Below are positions 17,967-25,646 of a stretch of DNA of 64,000 bases, in pieces. Source of the DNA: JANMDU01 sp031376455 (GTDB lineage: Bacteria > Pseudomonadota > Gammaproteobacteria > Burkholderiales > Burkholderiaceae_C); NCBI GenBank assembly GCA_031376455.1, contig JANMDU010000001.1:124001-188000 (forward strand). The letters run 5' to 3'. A program made the translations under genes and the position numbers. The notes under the pieces are model-generated. The model did not search any database, was not told the DNA's origin, and saw nothing but the letters and a program-made list of their open reading frames with translations. Every line of letters starts with the position of its first letter. Within the stretch, counting starts at the first letter, position 1.

Positions 17967-19400
17967 TCACTTACCGATACAAAATTTTGAGAAAATTTCG
18001 CCGAGTAAGTCATCAGACGAAAAGCGGCCGGTGATCTCGCCCAACGCGTTTTGCGCAAGTCGCAGCTCCTCTGCAAGTAAGTCGAGACCGCCCGCGTTGT
18101 GCATCAAGCTAGCATCGAGGTGTTCGCTGGCACCCTGCAGATGCGCCTGTGCAGCATTCACGGCCTGCACATGCCGCTCGCGAGCGATGTAGCTGCCCTC
18201 GCCGCTGCTACTCTGCCAGCCGGCGATTTCAAGGAGTTTTTGTCTGAGCGCCTCTATGCCTTGACCGGTTTTGGCGCTAATCACCAGACCCTCATTTGCT
18301 AGAACAGCTTGCGCGACATCTGCTTTGTTCCAGACATCCAAAATCGGCGTGTTTTGAGGTATTTTTTGCTGTATTGCCGGCATCAATACTGCGCGAGCCG
18401 CTATTGAATTCGTAGCAATGCCGTTTTCTTCAGATTGCTCAGCCTGCAAATCATGCAAGTGAATGACGCAATCTGCTTTGGCGATTTCCTCCCAGGCGCG
18501 CTCAATGCCGATGCGCTCAACCACATCATCGCTCTCTCGTAAACCTGCGGTATCGACGATATGAATCGGCACGCCTTCAACTTGAATAGTCTCTTGCACT
18601 TTATCGCGCGTGGTACCAGCAATCGGCGTGACGATGGCGAGCTCCGCGCCGGCCAGCGCATTGAGCAAGCTGCTTTTGCCGGCATTGGGCTGCCCCGCGA
18701 TCACCACTTTGATGCCTTCTCGCAGCAATGCGCCTTGCGCTGTCTTTTGTCGAAACTTAACAACCGCTTGCTGTAAATTGGAAAGTTGCTCACGCGCTTT
18801 GTTCTTGCTCAAATGCTCGATTTCTTCGTCGGGGAAATCCAGCGTCGCCTCCACCAACATGCGCAAATGGATCAGCGCATCGCGTAGCGCATGCACCTCT
18901 TGGGAGAACGCACCCGACAGCGAACGCGCTGCGCCGCGCGCTGCGGCTTCGGTGCTGGCATCAATCAAATCGGCAACCGCTTCAGCCTGCGCAAGATCCA
19001 TCTTGTCGTTCAAAAACGCGCGTTCGGTGAACTCACCGGGCTGAGCAATGCGCATGTGCTGCAAAGCCTTGTTCTCTTTCACCGCTTCGAGCACACGCGA
19101 GACAAGAAGCTGCAACACAACCGGCCCGCCATGCGCCTGCAACTCAATCACATCTTCGCCAGTGAAGGAATTCGGCGATGGAAAGTACAGGAACAAGCCT
19201 TGATCTATCGACTGGCAGTTTTTATCCAAAAATTTTAAGTATTTTGCTTCTCTAGCCGGCATGCTGTCTGCGTGGAGTGCTCCTAAAAGAGGAGTAAACA
19301 GCGGCTTGAGATCTTTGCCTGACACCCGCACAATGCCCACCGCCCCACGGCCTGGAGCAGTGGCAATCGCCACGATGGGATCTTGGTGTCTGGGGAGCAT
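17967..19400 (-). CDS. mnmE: tRNA modification GTPase MnmE, with two repeat-derived segments
   Basis: A 477-residue protein, slightly long for the family. The folate-binding N-domain is followed by a GTPase inserted in the helical domain: G1 GQPNAGKSS (about residue 233), GTTRDKV, DTAGLRE, NKAD, and the C-terminal CIGK. With MnmG it makes the 5-carboxymethylaminomethyl group on wobble uridine of tRNAs. Two copies of the dispersed element fall in the coding region, at residues about 37-60 (HADSMPAREA) and about 328-350 just before NKAD (NSIAARAVLMPA). The active-site motifs remain intact. Confidence 0.95.
   Translation of the reverse strand: MLPRHQDPIVAIATAPGRGAVGIVRVSGKDLKPLFTPLLGALHADSMPAREAKYLKFLDKNCQSIDQGLFLYFPSPNSFTGEDVIELQAHGGPVVLQLLVSRVLEAVKENKALQHMRIAQPGEFTERAFLNDKMDLAQAEAVADLIDASTEAAARGAARSLSGAFSQEVHALRDALIHLRMLVEATLDFPDEEIEHLSKNKAREQLSNLQQAVVKFRQKTAQGALLREGIKVVIAGQPNAGKSSLLNALAGAELAIVTPIAGTTRDKVQETIQVEGVPIHIVDTAGLRESDDVVERIGIERAWEEIAKADCVIHLHDLQAEQSEENGIATNSIAARAVLMPAIQQKIPQNTPILDVWNKADVAQAVLANEGLVISAKTGQGIEALRQKLLEIAGWQSSSGEGSYIARERHVQAVNAAQAHLQGASEHLDASLMHNAGGLDLLAEELRLAQNALGEITGRFSSDDLLGEIFSKFCIGK
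18351..18417 (+). repeat. Dispersed element, copy 6 (inside mnmE)
   Basis: GCCGGCATCAATACTGCGCG, GCCGCTATTGAATTCGTAGC and an upstream TTTTTTGC arm. It is antisense to the element's forward sense relative to mnmE and is read in frame. Confidence 0.75.
19220..19290 (+). repeat. Dispersed element, copy 7 (inside mnmE 5' region)
   Basis: TTTTAAGTATTTTGC, CTCTAGCCGGCATGCTGTCT, GCGTGGAGTGCTCC. Diverged but keeps the order of blocks. Encodes part of the MnmE N-domain. Confidence 0.6.
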
Positions 19401-19420
19401 TTCAGGATTTCAAAGCATAA

Positions 19421-19519
19421 CGAGAACACTGAAGGCACAGAGATTCCACGGAAGTCACGGAAAATTTCTAGAGGATTTTTCTGTGACTTCCGTGAGTTTT
19501 AGTGTCTTCCGTGTTCTCG
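19421..19519. repeat. Long imperfect palindrome, copy 2
   Basis: About 99 bases between mnmE and yidC, running from CGAGAACAC to GTGTTCTCG, with inner arms GGAAGTCACGG / CTGTGACTTCCGTG. Same family as the palindromes at 16359 and 50668. Confidence 0.85.
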
Positions 19520-19551
19520 TGACGCTTGAATGCCAATTCACCACTCGCGTG

Positions 19552-21306
19552 CTATGCCTTCTTCTCTTCTGGCTTCTTCCAAGGCAAATTGAACTGCGGT
19601 GGCACGCCCATGCTGGTATTGATCATCCACTGCTGAGCAATGGAGAGCACGTTATTGGTGATCCAGTAAAGCACGAGGCCGGCGGGGAAGAAGAAAAACA
19701 TGACTGAGAAAATCAGCGGCATGTACCACATCAACTTGGCTTGCATGGGATCGGGTGGCGTGGGATTGAGCGCAGTTTGCAGCATGGTGGTGGCTGCCAT
19801 CACCACGGGCAGGATAAACCACGGATCAGGCACAGAGAGATCCGTAATCCAGCCGATCCACGGCGCGCCGCGCACCTCGACCGAGCTCAGCAATACCCAA
19901 TACAAAGCAATAAACACAGGGATCTGAACCATGATTGGGAAGCAGCCGCCCATAGGATTGACTTTTTCTTCGCGATACATGCGCATCATCTCTTGCTGCA
20001 TCTGCTGCGGCTTGTCTTTCAAGCGCTCACGCATTTCCATGATTTTCGGGTTGATGGCTTTCATCTTAGCCATCGAGCGATAAGCCATGGCATTAAGCCA
20101 ATAGAAAGCGATTTTGAGCAAGAGCACGAGCGCCATGATCGTCCAGCCCCAGTTGCCGATGAAGGCGTAGAGCTTGTCCATGATCCAGTACAGCGGCTTG
20201 GCAAGAATCGTGAGCCAGCCGTAGTCTTTGATGAGTTCTAAGCCAGGGTAGAGCGCTTCGAGTTTGTTTTCTTCTTGCGGGCCGATGAAAAGCCGAGTCT
20301 GCGTGCTTTGCGTCGCGCCAGGAGCGACAGCTTGCATCGGCGCTTTCATGCCGACAGCGTAAAGATTGGCGCCCGCTTTACTCATATAGTTATCTCGCAC
20401 GATGCCATCAGGCAAGAGCCAGGCGCTGCCAAAATAATGCTGCACCATCGAGACATAGCCTGCATTGGTTTGCGCTTGGAACTCAGCTTTGTTTTTCTCA
20501 ATATCCGTGAACTCGGCTTTTTGGTATTTTTTCTCCACCGTGTAGACCACCGGGCCGGTGAAGGTACTGTAGAAAGCCGATTCACCAGCAGGTTTGTTGC
20601 CATCTCGCACGAGCTGCATGTAAAGCTGAGCAGAGACCGGTACGCCACTGGTGTTGACAACATCGTGCTTCACGGTCATGTCATACGCACCGCGCTTGAG
20701 AGTGTAGGTCTTCACATATTTGATACCGCCCATCTCTGTCGATTCAAATTTCACCGTGAGCTCGTTTTGGCCTTCTTTCAAAGCACGGTCACCACTGAAG
20801 CTCATCGTCGCTAAATGGCTGGGCAAAGCGGGCTGGCCATTCATGCCGAGCACGCCAGATTGCGCTTCGTAAGCGCGCCCGGTGCTGCGGTCTAGCAAGA
20901 CAACATTTTTATTCGGGTCTAGCTTGTCTTTCTTGGCATCGAGCTCGCGATGCTTCAAGAGCTCGGCGCGAATGATGTTGCCGCCTTCGCTAGCGAATAC
21001 AAGCTTGAATACATCCGTGGTCACTTCGTACGTTTGAGCGGTTGCTGCTGAAGGCGCTTGCGCCGGCGTGGCCTGCGCTGCACCAGCGGGCACAGTAGCT
21101 TGGCTTGCTACGGGTACAACTGCACCTGACGCGCCAGAGGCGGGCGTCGCCAAGCTAGTCACGGGGTTGACAGCAGCGGCGACTGGCGGTTTGGCCTTGG
21201 GAAAAAATGTTGCACTTTTGCCGTTATGAACTTGCCAAGCGTCCCAAAGCATCACAAGAGAAAACGCGAATACCGCCCAGAGAATGGAGCGTCGGATATC
21301 GTTCAT
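19552..21306 (-). CDS. yidC: Membrane protein insertase YidC
   Basis: A 584-residue protein. N-terminal membrane anchor (residues about 5-24), Ala/Pro-rich linker, large periplasmic beta-sandwich domain (about 90-370), then the five-helix insertase core with YRSMAKMKAINPKIMEMRER and NPMGGCFPIMVQIPVFIALY, and a basic C-terminal tail. It inserts proteins into the inner membrane alone or with SecYEG. It overlaps the yidD stop by four bases, giving the usual rpmH-rnpA-yidD-yidC order. Confidence 0.97.
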   Translation of the reverse strand: MNDIRRSILWAVFAFSLVMLWDAWQVHNGKSATFFPKAKPPVAAAVNPVTSLATPASGASGAVVPVASQATVPAGAAQATPAQAPSAATAQTYEVTTDVFKLVFASEGGNIIRAELLKHRELDAKKDKLDPNKNVVLLDRSTGRAYEAQSGVLGMNGQPALPSHLATMSFSGDRALKEGQNELTVKFESTEMGGIKYVKTYTLKRGAYDMTVKHDVVNTSGVPVSAQLYMQLVRDGNKPAGESAFYSTFTGPVVYTVEKKYQKAEFTDIEKNKAEFQAQTNAGYVSMVQHYFGSAWLLPDGIVRDNYMSKAGANLYAVGMKAPMQAVAPGATQSTQTRLFIGPQEENKLEALYPGLELIKDYGWLTILAKPLYWIMDKLYAFIGNWGWTIMALVLLLKIAFYWLNAMAYRSMAKMKAINPKIMEMRERLKDKPQQMQQEMMRMYREEKVNPMGGCFPIMVQIPVFIALYWVLLSSVEVRGAPWIGWITDLSVPDPWFILPVVMAATTMLQTALNPTPPDPMQAKLMWYMPLIFSVMFFFFPAGLVLYWITNNVLSIAQQWMINTSMGVPPQFNLPWKKPEEKKA

Positions 21307-21590
21307 GGAGAAATCTTTTCAGGAGAAGCAGATGAGGTGAGGGACGTGAATAACGAATTTGCTTTGCCTGCTGTCGGCACTGGATCGTGGCCACCTGCGC
21401 ACCAAGGGTGGCAACGCACCAGGCGGCGCGCTGTCAGATAGCTGCCGTGCGCTGCACCATGTTGCTGCAATGCTTCGAGCGCATAGGCTGAGCAGGTCGG
21501 TGTGAAACGGCAGGCGCTTCCTAGCCACGGGCTTAAAAACCAGCGGTAGCCCTGTACGATGCCAATAAGAATTTTTTGCAAGATATTCAT
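21303..21590 (-). CDS. yidD: Membrane protein insertion efficiency factor YidD
   Basis: A 95-residue protein with the YidD pattern GYRWFLSPWLGSACRFTPTC, then SAYALEALQQHG and RLVRCHPWCAGGHDPVP. It assists YidC-dependent insertion. It overlaps rnpA upstream and yidC downstream by four bases each, so translation is coupled across the three genes. Confidence 0.95.
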   Translation of the reverse strand: MNILQKILIGIVQGYRWFLSPWLGSACRFTPTCSAYALEALQQHGAAHGSYLTARRLVRCHPWCAGGHDPVPTAGKANSLFTSLTSSASPEKISP

Positions 21591-22000
21591 GCAATGTGTG
21601 CTTGTGGCAATTTACCAAACAAACCGATCAACTCTTCTCGCACGGCACGTTTCAAAGCGGCTGATGTGGCACTGGGAAAGTGTTCGCGTGAAAACGTGTT
21701 TGCCAAACGAAGTACGAAACATGCGTCGGGTAACTGAGATTGAAGTTCGCTGGACACGGCGTAGATCTGGCGCTTGATGGTGTTGCGTGTGACAGCGCGT
21801 TTGGCCCAACGCTTGGGACAAATCACCCCAACCATGGTCACTTGGCTTTTGCTTGCAGCAACATTCAGCAAAACACTGCGAGGCGCCATATGTAACGCGA
21901 AGTGTGTACTTCGCCAAATACCTGTAGGCTGCACTGCTTTTTGTTTGCTTGCATCCAGCACGGCAGCAAACTGCTCGGCGGTCTTCAGGCGAGGCAGCAA
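21587..22000 (-). CDS. rnpA: Ribonuclease P protein component
   Basis: A 137-residue basic protein. The RNR motif region reads KRAVTRNTIKRQIY (residues about 66-79). It is the protein subunit of RNase P, which trims the 5' end of tRNA precursors. It lies 27 bases after rpmH and overlaps yidD by four bases. Confidence 0.95.
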   Translation of the reverse strand: MLPRLKTAEQFAAVLDASKQKAVQPTGIWRSTHFALHMAPRSVLLNVAASKSQVTMVGVICPKRWAKRAVTRNTIKRQIYAVSSELQSQLPDACFVLRLANTFSREHFPSATSAALKRAVREELIGLFGKLPQAHIA

Positions 22001-22027
22001 GGCAATGTCAGCTAAGGCGTGTCAGAT

Positions 22028-22162
22028 TTAGACAGCGAGGCGTTTGCGGCCTTTGGCACGGCGTGCATTGATCACTGCGCGACCGCCTTTGGTTTTCATG
22101 CGCACAAGGAAACCGTGGGTACGTGCGCGGCGAGTTTTAGAGGGTTGATAAGTACGTTTCAT
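22028..22162 (-). CDS. rpmH: Ribosomal protein bL34
   Basis: A 44-codon gene read by eye: it begins MKRTYQPSKTRRARTHGF and ends RAKGRKRLAV, the invariant bL34 sequence. It belongs to the large ribosomal subunit. It is the first gene of the rpmH-rnpA-yidD-yidC run and is divergent from dnaA. Confidence 0.98.
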   Translation of the reverse strand: MKRTYQPSKTRRARTHGFLVRMKTKGGRAVINARRAKGRKRLAV

Positions 22163-22551
22163 GATTCATGCGTCCTGAGCGGGGCTGATGGATGACTATG
22201 CTTTAACAAACAGACTTGTAGCGGATGCCTCAAGTCGTCCAAAGCGCAACCCACAATTATCGCAGATTTCATGGCTCTGCTTCGTTTTGACAGTCCTTCC
22301 GCGTCGTGTTTCTCATGATGTGACAAGCATTTGTCTGCTATATCGCGTGTGTTTTCACAAGCGCATTTTTATCCATCCTCAATAGATCAAGAGCTATTTA
22401 CCTCGGGCGCATCGTAAGCACACACTTACATCTTTTTGTTATGTATTTTTATGTCAATACACCTGTGGATAACTGTATTTTCTGCCTACAATACATCTCC
22501 CGTTAGAGCGATTTATCCACAATTATTTTAAAAAAGCTTTGAGTTGCAAGA
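22163..22551. promoter_or_regulatory. rpmH-dnaA intergenic region with two DnaA boxes
   Basis: 389 bases without a gene. Two perfect DnaA boxes are present: TGTGGATAA (22464-22472) and TTATCCACA (22513-22521). A TACAAT hexamer at 22487-22492 sits between them and could be the dnaA -10 element, so DnaA autoregulation is likely. The left part presumably carries the rpmH promoter; no other gene or RNA was seen. Confidence 0.7.
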
Positions 22552-24084
22552 ATGACCGAAGGGCATGCCTTTTTATCACCCGCCGAATCTGCTGATCTCG
22601 TCTTGGATGCTTCTGGTTTAACGCGCCCCAGCACATCCAATTCATCAAGTACTCTTCTTTTCGAAGCAGCCCAGTTATGGCCGATGTGCCTTGCAGCGCT
22701 GGCGCAAGATCTGCCTGAGCAGCAATACATCACGTGGATCAAGCCCTTGTCCGCTGCGGTAAGCAGCGATCTCTCCAAGCTTACCGTCTTGGTAGCCAAC
22801 CGCTTTAAACTCGATTGGGTGCGCGCGCAATATGCAACCAAGATCGCGGTTTGCGCCGAGCGCATTTGTCGTGAAGCAACGGGTCAGGGCATTAGTTTAG
22901 AGTTAGCACTTGCTCCGCGAGAGTCCCATATGAGGCCTTTCTCTTCTCAAAGCTCTGCGCTTTCTTTTCCTTCTCCAATCAGCTTGTTGCAAAACACCAA
23001 CGGGCTCAACTCATCCAGCACAACACCAGCCTTGTTGAACGAGGATGATGCTGCCGGTGGTTTCAAATCTCGTGTCAACACGGCGCTAAGCTTCGAAACT
23101 CTGGTCGAAGGCTCAGCCAACCGAATGGCGCGCGCTGCGGCAATGCATATCTCCAATAACCTTGGGGCTCTTTACAACCCCTTGTTTATTTATGGTGGCG
23201 TTGGTTTGGGTAAAACACATTTGCTACACGCTATTGGCAACCAATTGCTGGCCAACAAGCCATGCGCAAAAGTCTTGTACATTCATGCTGAGCAATTTGT
23301 CTCGGACGTTGTACGCGCCTATCAGCGCAAGACGTTTGACGAATTTAAAGCACGTTATCACCAGCTTGATTTGCTGATGATCGATGATGTGCAATTCTTC
23401 GCCAATAAAGATCGCACACAAGAAGAATTCTTCAATGCCTTCGAGGCTTTACTAGCCAAGAAGAGCCATATCGTGATGACGTCAGACACCTATCCCAAGG
23501 GGTTGACAGACATGCATGAGCGCTTGGTTTCGCGTTTTGACTCTGGGTTGTCTGTAGCTATCGAACCGCCTGAGCTAGAAATGCGCGTAGCCATTCTGAT
23601 CAACAAAGCAATTTCTGAAGGTGCGTCAATGCCCGAAGAGGTCGCTTTCTTTGTTGCCAAAAACGTGCGCTCCAATGTGCGTGAGCTCGAAGGCGCCTTG
23701 CGCAAAATTCTGGCCTATTCAAGGTTTAACCAAAAAGAAGTGTCGATTCCACTAGCGCGTGAGGCCTTGCGAGACCTGCTTTCTATCCAAAACCGCCAGA
23801 TCGGTATTGAGAATATTCAAAAGACTGTCGCCGATTTCTACAAAATCAAGGTGGCGGATATGTATTCCAAGAAAAGACCGGCCTCGATTGCACGCCCGCG
23901 CCAGATCGCCATGTATTTAGCCAAAGAACTTACGCAAAAAAGCCTGCCAGAGATTGGCGAGCTCTTTGGTGGCCGGGATCACACGACCGTGCTGCATGCT
24001 GTGCGAAAAATTGGTACCGAACGGCAACTGTTGCCTGAGCTCAACCAACAGTTACATGTCCTTGAGCAAACCCTGAAAGGCTAG
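22552..24084 (+). CDS. dnaA: Chromosomal replication initiator DnaA
   Basis: A 510-residue protein. Domain I about residues 35-120 with an N-terminal extension of about 30 residues, a Ser-rich domain II linker, an AAA+ domain with Walker A GGVGLGKTHLLHAIG (about residues 214-228) and Walker B LLMIDDVQFF, and the domain IV DNA-binding signature GGRDHTTVLHAV. It binds DnaA boxes and opens the origin. dnaN follows after a 360-base gap rich in DnaA-box-like sites. Confidence 0.98.
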   Translation: MTEGHAFLSPAESADLVLDASGLTRPSTSNSSSTLLFEAAQLWPMCLAALAQDLPEQQYITWIKPLSAAVSSDLSKLTVLVANRFKLDWVRAQYATKIAVCAERICREATGQGISLELALAPRESHMRPFSSQSSALSFPSPISLLQNTNGLNSSSTTPALLNEDDAAGGFKSRVNTALSFETLVEGSANRMARAAAMHISNNLGALYNPLFIYGGVGLGKTHLLHAIGNQLLANKPCAKVLYIHAEQFVSDVVRAYQRKTFDEFKARYHQLDLLMIDDVQFFANKDRTQEEFFNAFEALLAKKSHIVMTSDTYPKGLTDMHERLVSRFDSGLSVAIEPPELEMRVAILINKAISEGASMPEEVAFFVAKNVRSNVRELEGALRKILAYSRFNQKEVSIPLAREALRDLLSIQNRQIGIENIQKTVADFYKIKVADMYSKKRPASIARPRQIAMYLAKELTQKSLPEIGELFGGRDHTTVLHAVRKIGTERQLLPELNQQLHVLEQTLKG

Positions 24085-24111
24085 TCTGCTTTGCATCAGT
24101 CTTTGTCATTA

Positions 24112-24165
24112 AAAACCGCTGTTTACCGGCAAAAATATTGCGCGGCATGCTATCAATTTAGGACT
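24112..24165 (+). repeat. Dispersed element, copy 8 (degenerate, in oriC region)
   Basis: ACCGGCAAAAATATTGCGCG then GCATGCTATCAATTTAGGA. The block order is kept; several mismatches. Confidence 0.6.
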
Positions 24166-24221
24166 TTTCAGGCGAAAATGGTCGATGCTGTCAATATACA
24201 CTTTAGATCATTGAATAAAGC

Positions 24222-24230
24222 TGGGGATAG
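24222..24230 (-). promoter_or_regulatory. Weak DnaA box
   Basis: TGGGGATAG, 7 of 9 to the reverse consensus. Confidence 0.4.
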
Positions 24231-24249
24231 TTGTAGAACAAGTAGTCGG

Positions 24250-24258
24250 TTATACACA
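24250..24258 (+). promoter_or_regulatory. DnaA box
   Basis: TTATACACA, fits TTATNCACA. Confidence 0.75.
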
Positions 24259-24312
24259 AGGCACGTCTTTTTCCAATTGTTATTCATATTGATCGCCTTT
24301 CATAAAACACGT

Positions 24313-24321
24313 TTATACACA
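24313..24321 (+). promoter_or_regulatory. DnaA box
   Basis: TTATACACA, same 9-mer as at 24250. Confidence 0.75.
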
Positions 24322-24367
24322 GACTTATCACACCGCTAAACCCATGATTTTTCAGGCGAAAATACGC

Positions 24368-24376
24368 TTATCCCCA
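24368..24376 (+). promoter_or_regulatory. DnaA box adjoining the triplet track
   Basis: TTATCCCCA, 8 of 9 to consensus, 15 bases before the TAC triplets. Confidence 0.65.
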
Positions 24377-24391
24377 CAAAAGCATCACCCT

Positions 24392-24406
24392 TACTACTAC
24401 TACTAT
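24392..24406 (+). promoter_or_regulatory. DnaA-trio-like triplet track
   Basis: Five consecutive triplets TAC TAC TAC TAC TAT, downstream of a DnaA box and directly followed by an A+T-rich stretch. DnaA-trios are repeated triplets that guide DnaA onto single-stranded DNA during origin opening. Assignment is by pattern and place. Confidence 0.6.
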
Positions 24407-24444
24407 CTTTATTAATTGATTTAAAGAACAAGAGACTGAACAAC

Positions 24445-25551
24445 ATGATCGTACTCAAGGCAACCCAAGACAAGCTGCTCGCGCTCCTGCAATCCGTTTG
24501 CGGTATTGTGGAGCGTCGTCATACTTTGCCAATTTTGGCAAACGTGTTGTTGCGAAAGACGGGCGAGACCATGCAACTTACCACGAGCGATTTAGAAATT
24601 CAGATCCGCACATCAGCGACGATGGATGGTGATGTTGGCAATTTCTCTACGACGGTGGGCGCACGTAAGCTCATCGATATTTTGCGCACCATGCCGGCCG
24701 ATCAGACCGTCTCGATCGAATCGAGTGCCAGCAAATTGATCTTAAAAGGCGGTAAAAGCAAGTTTACTTTACAGACTTTGGCTGCCGAAGATTTCCCATT
24801 GGTGCAAGAAGTAGCTAACTTTGGACCTGCTTTTTCTGTGCCACAAAAGACATTGAAAAGCCTTCTTGCACAAGTATCGTTTTCCATGGCAGTGCATGAC
24901 ATTCGCTATTATTTAAATGGCATTCTGTTCGTCGCCGAAGGTAAACAGCTCGCCATCGTCGCTACAGATGGTCACCGTCTCGCTTTCGCCTCCGCCCAGC
25001 TCGATGTTGAGGTGCCTAAGCAAGAGGTGATCTTGCCGCGAAAGACGGTGCTCGAATTGCAGCGCCTGCTCTCCGATAGCGAAGGTGAGATCAACATGCA
25101 ATTCGCGGGTAACCAAGCTAAATTCAGTTTTGGCGAAATGGAATTTGTCACCAAATTAGTCGAAGGAAAATTCCCAGACTACAACCGAGTGATCCCAAAG
25201 AACCACAAAAACATCATCACTGTCGGTCGTGCAGCGTTACTCGCTACCCTTCAACGCACAGCTATCCTCACCAGTGATAAATTCAAAGGTGTGCGCCTCA
25301 ATATTGATCCCGGCACATTGCGCGTCGCAGCCAACAATGCCGAGCAAGAAGAAGCGGTGGACGAGATTGATATCGATTACACAGGCGACAGCATTGAGGT
25401 TGGTTTCAATGTGACTTACCTCATCGACGTCTTGGCTAACATGGATCAAGAGATGGCGCGCATTGAGTTGTCGGATTCCAACAGCTCGGCACTGTTCACG
25501 TTACCGGATGACAGCAGTTTTAAATATGTTGTGATGCCAATGAGGATTTGA
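24445..25551 (+). CDS. dnaN: DNA polymerase III beta sliding clamp
   Basis: A 368-residue protein of exact family length. It starts MIVLKATQDKLL, has the three clamp repeats (for example RHTLPILANVLL, and AIVATDGHRLAFA in the second) and ends in YVVMPMRI, the usual VMPMRL-type terminus. The ring dimer tethers polymerase III to DNA. A hairpin terminator follows. Confidence 0.98.
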   Translation: MIVLKATQDKLLALLQSVCGIVERRHTLPILANVLLRKTGETMQLTTSDLEIQIRTSATMDGDVGNFSTTVGARKLIDILRTMPADQTVSIESSASKLILKGGKSKFTLQTLAAEDFPLVQEVANFGPAFSVPQKTLKSLLAQVSFSMAVHDIRYYLNGILFVAEGKQLAIVATDGHRLAFASAQLDVEVPKQEVILPRKTVLELQRLLSDSEGEINMQFAGNQAKFSFGEMEFVTKLVEGKFPDYNRVIPKNHKNIITVGRAALLATLQRTAILTSDKFKGVRLNIDPGTLRVAANNAEQEEAVDEIDIDYTGDSIEVGFNVTYLIDVLANMDQEMARIELSDSNSSALFTLPDDSSFKYVVMPMRI

Positions 25552-25570
25552 TGTTGGTTTTAAGCCAGAT

Positions 25571-25605
25571 GGCAAATGGGGGCTACGGTCCCCTTGCCTG
25601 TTTTT
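25571..25605 (+). terminator. Rho-independent terminator/attenuator between dnaN and gyrB
   Basis: Stem GGCAAATGGGG / CCCCTTGCC (with a two-base bulge) and loop GCTACGGT, followed by TGTTTTT. It ends about 42 bases before the gyrB start. Confidence 0.75.
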
Positions 25606-25646
25606 AGAGTTTGAGAAATTGTCATTTTTAGTGAATTGAGAGCCAG

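Larger units (their letters stand above)
24085..24444. other. Probable oriC (dnaA-dnaN intergenic region)
   Basis: A 360-base, A+T-rich gap between dnaA and dnaN. It holds two TTATACACA boxes, TTATCCCCA, a reverse TGGGGATAG, a TAC/TAT triplet track, an A+T-rich stretch (TTTATTAATTGATTTAAAG), and two copies of TTTTCAGGCGAAAAT at 24165-24179 and 24349-24363. A degenerate dispersed element occupies its left part. Box density, the triplet track and position argue for the unwinding origin; no experiment or skew plot supports it here. Confidence 0.7.

Noticed and set aside
24392..24406. TAC repeat as a simple microsatellite
   Set aside because: Placement just after a DnaA box and before an A+T-rich stretch, next to dnaN, fits a DnaA-trio better than chance slippage.
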